From contig DASPNJ010000092.1 of the NCBI GenBank assembly GCA_035626595.1, positions 1 through 64,000 on the forward strand: 64,000 nt of DNA, given 5' to 3'. Origin of the DNA: JAQGMV01 sp035626595. GTDB lineage: Bacteria; Pseudomonadota; Gammaproteobacteria; Burkholderiales; SG8-41. The translations under genes were made by a program, and so were the position numbers. The notes below the pieces were generated by a model. It searched no databases. It was not told where the DNA came from and saw nothing but the letters and a program-made list of their open reading frames with translations. Positions 1 through 7,704 of the stretch are shown here, piece after piece. Within the stretch, counting starts at the first letter, position 1, and each line of letters starts with the position of its first letter.

Positions 1-101
1 TCGTCACCGCATTGGGGCCCGCCGATTACGCGGCGTACATGCGCAAGCGCATGCAGGAGATCGAGCGCATCGCGCGCGAAGCGAAGATCAAGATCGATTG
101 A
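1..101 (+). CDS. Tripartite tricarboxylate receptor (Bug/TctC-type), C-terminal fragment
   Basis: Only the last 32 codons are in the window, ending in TGA at 99-101. The readable end (ADYAAYMRKRMQEIERIAREAKIKID) resembles the helical C-terminus of Bug/TctC periplasmic receptors, in which an acidic/basic helix ends in a short K-I-(K/E) tail. The complete receptors in this window end in a similar way (for example RDEIAKWRRLAKETGLKME at 15362-16348). Identification rests on this tail alone, so it is moderate. The gene begins outside the window. Confidence 0.5.
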   Translation, partial: VTALGPADYAAYMRKRMQEIERIAREAKIKID

Positions 102-140
102 GCGGCGCTCGCCTTCGGCTCGGGCCTCGCCGCTCACGAA

Positions 141-207
141 CAGAGGGAAACTTCCACGCAAGGCGCGCACTTGGGCGCGCCGTGTTCCCTCGGTAACCTC
201 CCTTCCC
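141..207. repeat. Intergenic repeat E, copy 1 (stem-loop)
   Basis: Arms GAGGGAA (143-149) and TTCCCTC (185-191) flank a GC-rich inner palindrome (GGCGCGC/GCGCGCC) and are followed by GGTAACCTCCCTTCC. The same outer arms and the same 3' tail (C/G-GTTACCTCCCTTCC) recur at 2933-2975 with a much shorter loop. There is no T-run, so I do not call it an intrinsic terminator. Apart from this repeat, the 238-bp gap 102-339 shows nothing I recognise. Confidence 0.55.
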
Positions 208-339
208 CCAATGAAAATCGCACGACGCGCACACGGTGCGCGCCCCAGTATCACGCCGAACGCGAACACCAGTGAGTCATGGGTTGTGCCGGGCTGTGGT
301 AGCTTCTGCGCTTCCTGACATTCGCGCAGGAGAGTCCAC

Positions 340-1236
340 ATGTCGATCACCTTCCGCAAGCTCCACCCGACCTTCGCCGCAGAGACCAGCTCGATAGACC
401 TGCGCGAGGCGCGCGATCGCAAGACGCTCGAGCGCATCCGCGCCGGCATGGACGAGCACGCGGTGCTCGTGTTCCGCAACCAGTCACTGACGATCCAGGA
501 CCAGCTCAATTTCGTGCAGCGCCTCGACGGCAAGCTGCACACGAAGACCGGCATCTCGGCGCTGGTGAAGAACCGCCTGGGCGAGGTGCCGGTGGCGGAC
601 ATCTCGAATGTCGATGCCGACGGCAAGATCCTGCCGGCGAGCGACCGCCGGCGGCAGTACTCGCTCGCGAATCGTTTGTGGCATACCGACGGCTCGTTCC
701 AGGACCCGGCCGGCCGCTACTCGACGCTCTTCGCGTGCGTGCTGCCGCCGGTGCGCTCCGACACGCAGTTCGCCGACATGCGCGCAGCCTACGACGCGCT
801 GGAGGACGAGCTCAAGAAAGAGCTCGAAGGCCTGACCGTCCACCATTCGATCGCGTATTCGCGGCAGACGCTCGGCTTCACGTTCTCGCAGGACGAGCAG
901 GAAAAGCTCAAGGGCGCGGTGCACCCGATGATCCGCACCAACCCGCGCACCGGACGCAAGTCCGTCTACGTCGCGTCTCACGCGAACCGCGTCATGGAAT
1001 GGCCGGTGGCGGAAGGACGACTCCTGATCGGCGACCTCATCGCGCGCGCGACGCAACCGCACATGATCTACAGCCATGAGTGGCGTCCCGGGGACTTCGT
1101 GATCTGGGACAATCTCGCGACGATGCATCGCGGCACGCGCTTCGACGACGGCAGGTACCATCGCGAGCTCCGCCGCGTGACGTCGATCGATGTCGCGTAC
1201 GATTTCGAAACGCTGGAGACGGCGCTCACCGCCTGA
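340..1236 (+). CDS. TauD/TfdA-family Fe(II)/2-oxoglutarate dioxygenase
   Basis: This 298-residue protein has the family's iron site: H115-x-D117 in WHTDGSF and a distal H263 in ATMHRGTRF. Arginines at 275-279 are placed to bind 2-oxoglutarate. Family enzymes hydroxylate a substrate C-H bond with release of CO2 and succinate in the cytoplasm; the substrate cannot be read from sequence. Motif layout is closer to TfdA (HTDGSF) than to taurine-specific TauD. The ATG at 340 has AGGAGAG 6-11 bases upstream. A ThDP enzyme starts 43 bp downstream on the same strand, so the two probably form an operon. A second, divergent homologue lies at 55208-56080. Confidence 0.88.
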   Translation: MSITFRKLHPTFAAETSSIDLREARDRKTLERIRAGMDEHAVLVFRNQSLTIQDQLNFVQRLDGKLHTKTGISALVKNRLGEVPVADISNVDADGKILPASDRRRQYSLANRLWHTDGSFQDPAGRYSTLFACVLPPVRSDTQFADMRAAYDALEDELKKELEGLTVHHSIAYSRQTLGFTFSQDEQEKLKGAVHPMIRTNPRTGRKSVYVASHANRVMEWPVAEGRLLIGDLIARATQPHMIYSHEWRPGDFVIWDNLATMHRGTRFDDGRYHRELRRVTSIDVAYDFETLETALTA

Positions 1237-1279
1237 CAGCGCACATCACGACCCCAAGTTTTCCAAGGGAGAGCAGCAC

Positions 1280-2932
1280 ATGAAGGTTTACGAACGTCTC
1301 GCCGAAGCTTTCAAGGCCGAAGGCACGTCCGCCGTGTTCGGCATCATGGGCGACGCGAACATGTACTGGTACAGCGCGCTCGACAAGCTCGGCGTGAAGC
1401 TGATCGAGGTGCGCCATGAAGGCGCCGGTCTGGGAATGGCAGACGGCTGGGCGCGCGCGACGCACGAGCCGGGCGTGGCCAGCACGACCTGCGGCCCCGG
1501 CACCACGCAGCTTGCGACCGCGTTCGTCGTCGCCGCGCGCGCGGAGTCGCCGCTCGTCTCGTTCTGCGGCGAGCACCCGACGGTGGACGACGGCTACAAC
1601 CAGCGCTTCGACAACCGCGGGTTCGCGGCTGTCTGCGAGAGCGGCTTCGTGCGACTGAATTCGCCGGAGAGCGTGGACGATGTCGTGCGCAAGGCGTTCT
1701 ACATGGCACGGCTGGAATCGAAGCCGGTGATGCTCTCCTGCCCGATGGACCTCCAGCAGAAGACGATCGACGAAGACGAGCCGTACCAGACCTCGGCCAC
1801 GATCCTGCCCAAGCGCGGCGCGGGACCCGATGCCGACTCGATCCAGCGCGCGCTGGACATGATCACGAAGGCGAAGAAGCCCGTGATCGTCGCCGGCCGC
1901 GGCGCACGGTGGTCCGGCGCAGGCGACGCGATCCTCAAGCTCGCGGAGCGCAGCGGCGCCCTGCTCGCCACCTCGCTCATGGCCAAGACGTGGCTTTCAG
2001 GCAAGGACCCGTTCCACATCGGCGTCTCCGGTTTGTACGCGACCAAGACGGCGATCGAGCTGCTCCAGGAATCCGATCTCGTGATCGGCGTCGGTGCGAG
2101 CCTGAACCGCTACACCACCGAGCACGGCTATCTCTACCCGAATGCCAAGTTCATCCATCTCGACGCCAAGCCGCACGTGCTGATGGGCAACGCGCGCTCG
2201 GCCGATCTCTACATCCAGGCCGACGCCAAAGCTGGCGTGGAAGCGCTCGAACGCGCGCTGTCGCAGCAGAACTTCAAGCAGGTCGGCTACCGCACGCCCG
2301 ACGTGAAGAAGCGCCTCGTGGGCCACTTCCAGGACAAGAAGGAATATCCGATCGAGGACGGCAAGGTCGATCCGCGCGAAGTCGTGACGACGCTGGACGA
2401 GGTGGTGCCGTCATCGATGAGCCTTCTCACCGGCAGCGGCGCGAGCGCGGGCTTTTCAAACATCCTGTTCACCAAGGAGCGCCCGCTCGTCATGGCGAGC
2501 CACTTCTTCGGCTGCATCGGGCAGATGATGCCGGCCGCGATGGGCGCCGTGGTCGCTTCGGGCAACAAGCCGCACGTGCTGGTCGACGGCGACGCGAGCG
2601 TCATGATGCACCTCGCCGAGTTCGACACGATGGTGCGCTACAAGATGCCGCTGCTCATCGTCGTGCTCAACAACGAAGCTCTGGGGTCGGAGTACTACAA
2701 GCTCGACGCGCACAAGATGGACAAGGAGCTCTCGGTCATTTCCACGCCCGATCTGGGCAAGGTCGCGGAGGCCTTCGGCGGGAAGGGCAAGCTCGCGAAG
2801 AGCGTCGAGGACGTGCAGAAGGCGGCGCAGGAATGGGTCGCCAATCCCGTTCCGATGATCATCGACGCGCGCATCGAGCGCGCTGTGGTGACGCTGCCGT
2901 ATCGCCGCATCCACTACGGCAGCGACGAATAA
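1280..2932 (+). CDS. Thiamine diphosphate-dependent enzyme, acetolactate synthase-like
   Basis: The 550-residue product has the three-domain layout of the AHAS/pyruvate-oxidase group. The N-terminal PYR domain carries the activating glutamate E47 (VRHEGAG), the centre has a nucleotide-fold domain (about 185-330), and the C-terminal PP domain carries the ThDP/Mg motif from GDA (437-439) to LNN (463-465). The cytoplasmic reaction would be decarboxylation or carboligation of a 2-oxoacid. No regulatory small subunit lies nearby, which argues against a biosynthetic AHAS. The ATG at 1280 is preferred over upstream in-frame starts because GGGAGAG precedes it; the earlier starts overlap the dioxygenase. 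A paralogous fold is encoded at 59953-61629. Confidence 0.85.
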   Translation: MKVYERLAEAFKAEGTSAVFGIMGDANMYWYSALDKLGVKLIEVRHEGAGLGMADGWARATHEPGVASTTCGPGTTQLATAFVVAARAESPLVSFCGEHPTVDDGYNQRFDNRGFAAVCESGFVRLNSPESVDDVVRKAFYMARLESKPVMLSCPMDLQQKTIDEDEPYQTSATILPKRGAGPDADSIQRALDMITKAKKPVIVAGRGARWSGAGDAILKLAERSGALLATSLMAKTWLSGKDPFHIGVSGLYATKTAIELLQESDLVIGVGASLNRYTTEHGYLYPNAKFIHLDAKPHVLMGNARSADLYIQADAKAGVEALERALSQQNFKQVGYRTPDVKKRLVGHFQDKKEYPIEDGKVDPREVVTTLDEVVPSSMSLLTGSGASAGFSNILFTKERPLVMASHFFGCIGQMMPAAMGAVVASGNKPHVLVDGDASVMMHLAEFDTMVRYKMPLLIVVLNNEALGSEYYKLDAHKMDKELSVISTPDLGKVAEAFGGKGKLAKSVEDVQKAAQEWVANPVPMIIDARIERAVVTLPYRRIHYGSDE

Positions 2933-2975
2933 CAGAGGGAAACCGCTGATGGTTTCCCTCCGTTACCTCCCTTCC
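2933..2975. repeat. Intergenic repeat E, copy 2 (10-bp hairpin)
   Basis: A perfect inverted repeat, GAGGGAAACC (2935-2944) and GGTTTCCCTC (2951-2960) with a 6-base loop, directly follows the stop codon of the ThDP gene. The 3' extension CGTTACCTCCCTTCC matches the extension of the copy at 141-207. It could slow transcription, but the T-tract terminator is the separate hairpin at 3053-3080. Confidence 0.6.
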
Positions 2976-2985
2976 TTCGGTTAGG

Positions 2986-3050
2986 TCGTCATTCCCGCGC
3001 AGGCGGGAATCAGTAACACGATCGGCATTCCCGCGAAGGCGGGAATCCAG
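2986..3050. repeat. Two family A palindromes in tandem
   Basis: Copies at about 2988-3013 (GTCATTCCCGCG then CAGGCGGGAAT) and 3025-3050 (GCATTCCCGCGAAGGCGGGA, ending in ATCCAG) lie between the convergent ThDP and sulfhydrylase genes. This ~28-bp palindrome is the commonest intergenic repeat in the window. Confidence 0.8.
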
Positions 3051-3052
3051 GA

Positions 3053-3080
3053 AGCCGGGCGCAACAGCGCCCGGCTTTTT
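3053..3080 (+). terminator. Rho-independent terminator
   Basis: A ten-pair stem, AGCCGGGCGC with GCGCCCGGCT, closes a 4-base loop and runs into TTTTT at 3076-3080. The T-run is on the plus strand, so it terminates the dioxygenase/ThDP operon and not the convergent sulfhydrylase gene. It is the only clear hairpin with a T-tract that I found in the window. Confidence 0.88.
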
Positions 3081-3093
3081 AGCGCTGCCGGGC

Positions 3094-4365
3094 CTACGCC
3101 GCCGCGAGCGCCTGGTCGAGATCGGCGAGGATGTCGTCGATGTGCTCGATCCCGATCGACAGGCGCACCGTCTCCTCGGTGACACCGGCTTTCGCGAGCT
3201 CTTCCGGCGAGAGCTGGCGGTGCGTCGTCGAAGCCGGATGACACGCGAGCGACTTGCAGTCGCCGATGTTCACCAGCCGCACGACGAGCTTCAGCGCATC
3301 CTGGAACCGCGCGCCGGCGTCGCGCCCGCCCTTCACCCCAAAGGTCAGAATCCCCGACGCGCGCCCGCCCATGTAGCGCTGCACCAGCGCGTGGTCCTTG
3401 TGCTCCGGGAGCCCGGCGTAATTCACCCACGTCACCTTGGGATGCTTCTGAAGGAAGCGCGCGACCGCGAGCGTGTTCTCGCAGATGCGGTCCATGCGCA
3501 GCGCCACGGTCTCGATGCCCTGAAGCACGAGAAACGCATTGAACGGGCTGATCGCCGCGCCCATGTTGCGGAGCGGCACCACGCGCGCGCGTGCGATGTA
3601 AGCCGCCGGTCCCAGCGCCTCCGTATAGATCACGCCGTGGTAGGACACGTCGGGCTCGTTCAGGCGCCTGAACTTCTCCTTGTGCTGCGCCCACGGGAAC
3701 CTGCCCGAATCCACGATGATGCCGCCGATCGAGTTGCCGTGGCCGCCGAGGTACTTCGTGAGCGAGTGCACGACGATGTCGGCGCCGTGCTCGAAGGGCC
3801 GGCACAGGTACGGCGACGGCACCGTGTTGTCGACGATCAGCGGCGCCGCATTGCGGTGCGCGATCTCCGCGAGCCGCGCGAAGTCGGTGATATTGCCGAG
3901 CGGGTTGCCGATCGCTTCGCAGAACACCGCCTTCGTGTTCCTGTCGATCAGCTTCTCGAAGGCGCCCGGGTCGCGGTAATCGGCGAAGCGCACCTGGATC
4001 CCATACTGCGGCAGCGTGTGCGCGAAGAGGTTGTAGGTCCCGCCGTACAGCGTGGAAGCCGATACGATGTTGTCGCCGGCTTCGGCGATGGTGAGGATCG
4101 AATACGTGATGGACGCCTGCCCCGAGGCGAGCGCGAGCGCGGCGATGCCGCCTTCCATCTCCGCGACGCGCTTCTCCAGCACGTCCTGCGTGGGATTCAT
4201 GATGCGGGTGTAGATGTTGCCCTGCACCTTGAGATCGAAGAGGTCGGCGCCGTGCTGCGTGTTGTCGAACGCGTACGAGGTGGTCTGGTAGATCGGCACC
4301 GCGACCGCCTTCGTCGTGGGTTCGGGCGTGTAACCGCCGTGGACGGCGATGGTTTCGAGCTTCAT
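3094..4365 (-). CDS. O-acetylhomoserine sulfhydrylase / Cys-Met metabolism PLP enzyme
   Basis: The 423-residue protein belongs to the Cys/Met metabolism PLP family (cystathionine gamma-synthase fold). The PLP lysine is K204 in HSLTKYLGGHG, the PLP-ring aspartate is D179 (LIVDNT), and SGQAS (81-85) fits the phosphate-binding loop. Length and N-terminus (LETIAVHGGYTPEPTTKA) fit O-acetylhomoserine aminocarboxypropyltransferase (MetY), which makes homocysteine from O-acetylhomoserine and sulfide; methionine gamma-lyase is an alternative. The ATG at 4365 is preceded by AGAGGAA; longer in-frame extensions run into the divergent gene and look non-coding. It is divergent from the dehydrogenase at 4437. 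Confidence 0.87.
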   Translation of the reverse strand: MKLETIAVHGGYTPEPTTKAVAVPIYQTTSYAFDNTQHGADLFDLKVQGNIYTRIMNPTQDVLEKRVAEMEGGIAALALASGQASITYSILTIAEAGDNIVSASTLYGGTYNLFAHTLPQYGIQVRFADYRDPGAFEKLIDRNTKAVFCEAIGNPLGNITDFARLAEIAHRNAAPLIVDNTVPSPYLCRPFEHGADIVVHSLTKYLGGHGNSIGGIIVDSGRFPWAQHKEKFRRLNEPDVSYHGVIYTEALGPAAYIARARVVPLRNMGAAISPFNAFLVLQGIETVALRMDRICENTLAVARFLQKHPKVTWVNYAGLPEHKDHALVQRYMGGRASGILTFGVKGGRDAGARFQDALKLVVRLVNIGDCKSLACHPASTTHRQLSPEELAKAGVTEETVRLSIGIEHIDDILADLDQALAAA

Positions 4366-4436
4366 GTTGTTCCTCTTGAGTGTCGGTCGGCGTCGAACAG
4401 GCTTAGGATGATCGGGTTTGGATGGGGAGAGCAAGC

Positions 4437-5492
4437 GTGAGCAGCAAGGTTCGGAAAACGGTGTTCTGGTTCGACGACGGCAAGCGGCCGAACGTCGCGG
4501 ATTCTCTGGAGAAGGAGCCCGACATCGTCGTGCATCGGCTGCGGTTCGATGGACCGGCGGCGGACAACTGGGGCGCAATTTCGGCCTCCCAGGTGTACTG
4601 CATCACCTCGGCGCGGCATGAAGTGCCGGACGAGTACAAGGCGAACGCGGGGCTGATCGCCCGCTGTCCGGACCTGCTCGCCGTTTCGACGACCGGTGCG
4701 GGTTACGATCCCGTGGACGTGGCGGCCTGCACGGCTGCCGGTGTGCTCGTCGTGAATCAACGCGGCGCGAACGCCGATGCAGTGGCGGAGCATGCGGTCG
4801 CGATGGTGCTCTCGCTCACCAAGAACATTCCGCAGACCGACAAGTCATTGCGCACCGAGCGGGGCGTCTCGCGCGAGACGTTCAAGGGCTGGAACGCGCA
4901 CGGCCGCACGATCGGCATCATCGGGATCGGCGAGGTCGGGAGCCGCGTGGCACGCATCTGCGGCAAAGGTCTCGAGATGAAGGTGCTCGCGTACGATCCG
5001 TACTTGAGCGCTGAAGAAGTGGAGGCGCGCGGCGCGATCAAGGTCGATCCCCAGACCTTGCTCGAAGAGTCACGCTTTCTCACGATCCACTGTCCGCTCA
5101 ACGACGAGACGCGCGGCATGATCGGCGCGCGCGAGCTCGCCTCGATGGCGAGAGGTTCCTACGTGATCACGACCGCGCGCGGCGGCATCGTCGACGAAGA
5201 CGCGCTCGTTGCGGCCTTGAAATCCGGTCACCTCGCCGGCGCCGGCGTAGACGTCTGGGTCGACGAGCCGCCGCCGCTTTCGCACCCGCTGCTCGCGATG
5301 GATAACGTCATCGCCACCTATCACACCGCGGGCGTCACCTATGACTCGCGGATCAACATGGCGGAATGGAACGCGCAGCAGGTCGCCGGCATCCTGCGCG
5401 GCGAGCGCCCGCCGCGGCTCATTAACGCCGAAGCCTGGCCGCGCTACGCCGAGCGTTTCGAGCGGATCTTCGGCGTCAAGCCGACGGGCTAA
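4437..5492 (+). CDS. D-isomer-specific 2-hydroxyacid dehydrogenase
   Basis: From the GTG at 4437 the product has 351 residues. The NAD-binding Rossmann motif is GIGEVG (163-168), and the catalytic set R248 (TTARGG), E277 (VDEPP) and H296 (TYHTAGV) is complete. Members reduce 2-oxoacids to D-2-hydroxyacids, or run the phosphoglycerate dehydrogenase reaction; no ACT domain follows, so I do not call it SerA. GGGGAGA six bases upstream supports the GTG. An in-frame ATG at 4422 is the alternative and has no well-placed ribosome site. It is divergent from the sulfhydrylase with roughly 70 bp between start codons. Confidence 0.86.
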   Translation: MSSKVRKTVFWFDDGKRPNVADSLEKEPDIVVHRLRFDGPAADNWGAISASQVYCITSARHEVPDEYKANAGLIARCPDLLAVSTTGAGYDPVDVAACTAAGVLVVNQRGANADAVAEHAVAMVLSLTKNIPQTDKSLRTERGVSRETFKGWNAHGRTIGIIGIGEVGSRVARICGKGLEMKVLAYDPYLSAEEVEARGAIKVDPQTLLEESRFLTIHCPLNDETRGMIGARELASMARGSYVITTARGGIVDEDALVAALKSGHLAGAGVDVWVDEPPPLSHPLLAMDNVIATYHTAGVTYDSRINMAEWNAQQVAGILRGERPPRLINAEAWPRYAERFERIFGVKPTG

Positions 5493-5495
5493 GGC

Positions 5496-5585
5496 GTCAT
5501 TCGCGCAAAGGCGGGACCCAGTCACGTAGCGTAGGTGAGCGAACCGTCGCCCACCATCGTCATTCCCGCGCAGGCGGGAATCCAG
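5496..5585. repeat. Family A palindromes, two copies
   Basis: A degenerate copy (CGTCATTCGCGCAAAGGCGG, about 5496-5521) and a near-consensus copy (5559-5585) fill the gap between two convergent genes. The rest of the gap shows nothing else. Confidence 0.7.
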
Positions 5586-5609
5586 ACGAGGTCACCGCGA
5601 GCGCGGAGC

Positions 5610-6176
5610 TCAGTCGACGATGGCGTCCAGCACCGCGCGCCCGTCGCGCAGCAGCTCATCGTAAAGCTTCTCGAGCGCCGGATTGGCCCCGCGTAAGCCC
5701 GCGACGACGTGCTCGGTCCAGTCCAGATATTCCTTGCGCCGCTGGAGCGGCCATTTCGCCGGGGGCGTCTCGGTGACCGCCTTCACATTGGCGATCTTGT
5801 CGGCGAGCTTCACGAGCTTGGCGCGTGCGGAGATGTGCGCAGCGTGCTCGATCTGCAGGCGCTTGCGCTCCTCTTTGAGCAACGTCTTGTCGTCGGTGAC
5901 TTCTTCCACGACTTTCCGCACCTCGGGCCCGAAGAGCCTTTCCAGCTCCTCCGGCGTCGTGGCGGTGTCTTCGATCGTGTCGTGGAGGATGGCGCCCTGC
6001 AGCGTCACGAGATCGGTAACGCCGCCGACGCGCGCCAGCAGCTCGGCGACCTCGATCGGATGGTTGATGTAGGGCGAGGCTTCGGCGTCCTTACGGCGTT
6101 GGTCGCGATGCTTTGCGGCCGAAAAGTGCAGCGCCCGAAGGATCTGCGCGATCGGCGCGATTTCGTTCGTAGTCAT
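5610..6176 (-). CDS. MESH1-like small alarmone hydrolase, HD domain
   Basis: This 188-residue protein is a stand-alone HD hydrolase. H39 (YINHP), H65-D66 (ILHDTIED) and D126 (KLADKI) occupy the metal-ligand positions of the (p)ppGpp hydrolase domain of SpoT and MESH1. Sequence around KHRDQRRKD, EEVTDDKTL, KERKRLQ and AKLVKLADK is strikingly close to animal MESH1 (HDDC3). There is no synthetase, TGS or ACT domain, so it should only degrade (p)ppGpp; an NADPH phosphatase activity, known for MESH1, is possible. The ATG at 6176 matches the family N-terminus. It is transcribed in the same direction as pilU, 135 bp downstream of it. Confidence 0.9.
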   Translation of the reverse strand: MTTNEIAPIAQILRALHFSAAKHRDQRRKDAEASPYINHPIEVAELLARVGGVTDLVTLQGAILHDTIEDTATTPEELERLFGPEVRKVVEEVTDDKTLLKEERKRLQIEHAAHISARAKLVKLADKIANVKAVTETPPAKWPLQRRKEYLDWTEHVVAGLRGANPALEKLYDELLRDGRAVLDAIVD

Positions 6177-6202
6177 TGCGGCATTGTACGTGCGCCACGG
6201 AG

Positions 6203-6292
6203 CGTCCTCGAAAGCCGTTCGTAGTGAGCTTGTCGAACCCTGAACGGCATTGTTCGGACTTCGACGGGCTCAGCCCGAACGGCATCAGACCC
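6203..6292. repeat. Intergenic repeat D, copy 1
   Basis: A dispersed repeat (GTTCGTAGTGAGCTTGTCGA, then ACCCTGAACGGC and CTTCGACGGGCTCAGCCCGA) with inverted CGTTCGT/ACGGC-type arms lies upstream of the alarmone hydrolase. A shorter copy is at 20753-20790. Confidence 0.55.
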
Positions 6293-6311
6293 GTTATCGG
6301 GCCGCGCGTCA

Positions 6312-7580
6312 CTAGCCGGCTGAAGCCGCTTTCTTCTCCGCCTGGAGCTTCGCGAGCTCCTGGTCCTCGAGCTGGCGCTTGCGCTCGGCCTGCTTCGCGA
6401 GCTCTTCCTTGCGGATGCGCTCGACTTCCTCCGGATCGGGGTCCTTGTCATAGGACAGCGTGAATCCTGACGCGATCTCCGGCTCACCGCGCTTGCTTTT
6501 CAGCTTGATATCGAGCCTCAACTCGTTGGGCGAATCCGCGTTGCGGATCGCTTCCTCGTACGCGATGTAGCCTTCGTTGTAGAGCTCGAACAGCGCCCAG
6601 TCGAACGTGCGCATGCCGAGCTCGCGCGACTTCGACATGATCCCCTTGATCTCGTGAAACTCGCCTTTGAAGATCCTTTCGGCAACCGTCGGCGTATTGA
6701 GCAGGATCTCGACCGCAGCCCTGCGTTTGCCATCCGTCGTGCGCACGAGGCGCTGCGAAATGATCGCTCTCAGGTTCACCGAAAGATCCATCAGGAGCTG
6801 CGGCCGCCGCTCCTCCGGGAAGAAGTTGACGACGCGATCGATCGTCTGGTTCGCGTTGTTCGCGTGGAGCGTGCCCATGCAGAGGTGCCCGGTCTCGGCG
6901 AACGTGATCGCGTGCTCCATCGTCTCGGTGTCGCGGATCTCGCCGATCAGGATCACGTCCGGCGCCTGCCGCAGGGTGTTTCTGAGCGCGTTGTGCCACG
7001 AGAGCGTGTCGATGCCGACTTCGCGATGCGTGATCAGCGATTTCTGGGACTGGTGCACGTACTCGACCGGATCCTCGATGGTGATGATGTGGCCGTCGGA
7101 AGTGCGGTTGCGGTGATCGATCATCGCGGCGAGCGAGGTCGACTTGCCGGAGCCCGTGCCGCCGACGACGAGGATCAGACCCCGTTTGGTCATGACCACG
7201 TCTTTCAGGATCTCCGGAAGATTGAGCTTCTCGAAATTCGGGATCTCGGCGGCGATCGTGCGGATCACCATGCCGACGCACTGCTGTTGAACGAAGACGT
7301 TCACGCGGAAGCGTGACAGGCCCTCGATCGCGATCGCGAAGTTGCATTCGAGGTCTTTTTCGAACTCCGCGCGCTGGCTCTCGTTCATGATCGAGTAAGC
7401 GAAGATGCGCGTGATCTCGCCCGTGAGCTTCTGGCTCGCGAGCGCCTGCATGTGCCCATGAGCCTTCATCGTCGGCGGGAAGTTGTCCGAGATGAACAGA
7501 TCGGAGCCGCCCGCCTGGAGCATCGTCCCGAGCAGCTTGTGCATGTAGGCGCGCGCCTGGTCTTCCGTCAGAACCGCCAT
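6312..7580 (-). CDS. pilU: PilT/PilU-family type IV pilus retraction ATPase, PilU-like
   Basis: The 422-residue product has an N-terminal PAS-like domain and a RecA-like ATPase core. Walker A is GGTGSGKST (140-148), the Walker B segment is VILIGEIRD (209-217), and the His box (GHLCMGTLHANN) follows. GMVIRTI (103-109), the C-terminal SPNELRLDIKLKSK and a ~50-residue charged tail of E/K/R repeats point to PilU rather than PilT. PilU is an accessory hexameric ATPase that assists PilT in pilus retraction at the inner-membrane machine. pilT normally sits next to it but does not appear within this window. SD: GGAAAGG before the ATG. Confidence 0.92.
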   Translation of the reverse strand: MAVLTEDQARAYMHKLLGTMLQAGGSDLFISDNFPPTMKAHGHMQALASQKLTGEITRIFAYSIMNESQRAEFEKDLECNFAIAIEGLSRFRVNVFVQQQCVGMVIRTIAAEIPNFEKLNLPEILKDVVMTKRGLILVVGGTGSGKSTSLAAMIDHRNRTSDGHIITIEDPVEYVHQSQKSLITHREVGIDTLSWHNALRNTLRQAPDVILIGEIRDTETMEHAITFAETGHLCMGTLHANNANQTIDRVVNFFPEERRPQLLMDLSVNLRAIISQRLVRTTDGKRRAAVEILLNTPTVAERIFKGEFHEIKGIMSKSRELGMRTFDWALFELYNEGYIAYEEAIRNADSPNELRLDIKLKSKRGEPEIASGFTLSYDKDPDPEEVERIRKEELAKQAERKRQLEDQELAKLQAEKKAASAG

Positions 7581-7649
7581 GATTCCTTTCCGTGGGGTTT
7601 GTGTACGTAGTTATGCAAATTCGATGCTGTAGGGATATTCCGGACTGGT

Positions 7650-7702
7650 CCCCGTGCGCCACGGGATCGCCACGGCGCCACACTGGGGCGCCTCGCGATG
7701 AC
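7650..7702. repeat. Family B element, partial copy
   Basis: Half of the MITE-like repeat (CGTGCGCCACGGGATCGCCA, ending in GCGCCTCGCGATGAC) lies between the NHL gene and pilU, about 70 bp upstream of the pilU start. Confidence 0.65.
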
Positions 7703-7704
7703 CG

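Noticed and set aside
340..1236. Specific assignment as taurine dioxygenase (tauD)
   Set aside because: The iron site is shared by the whole family, no taurine transport genes are near, and the substrate-contact residues cannot be confirmed.
1280..2932. Assigning the ThDP enzyme as biosynthetic acetolactate synthase (ilvB)
   Set aside because: There is no small regulatory subunit or ilv gene nearby, and the family has many catabolic members with the same layout.
2935..2960. Second intrinsic terminator after the ThDP gene
   Set aside because: The stem is strong but no T-tract follows and the sequence recurs at 141-207. The hairpin at 3053-3080 has the T-tract.
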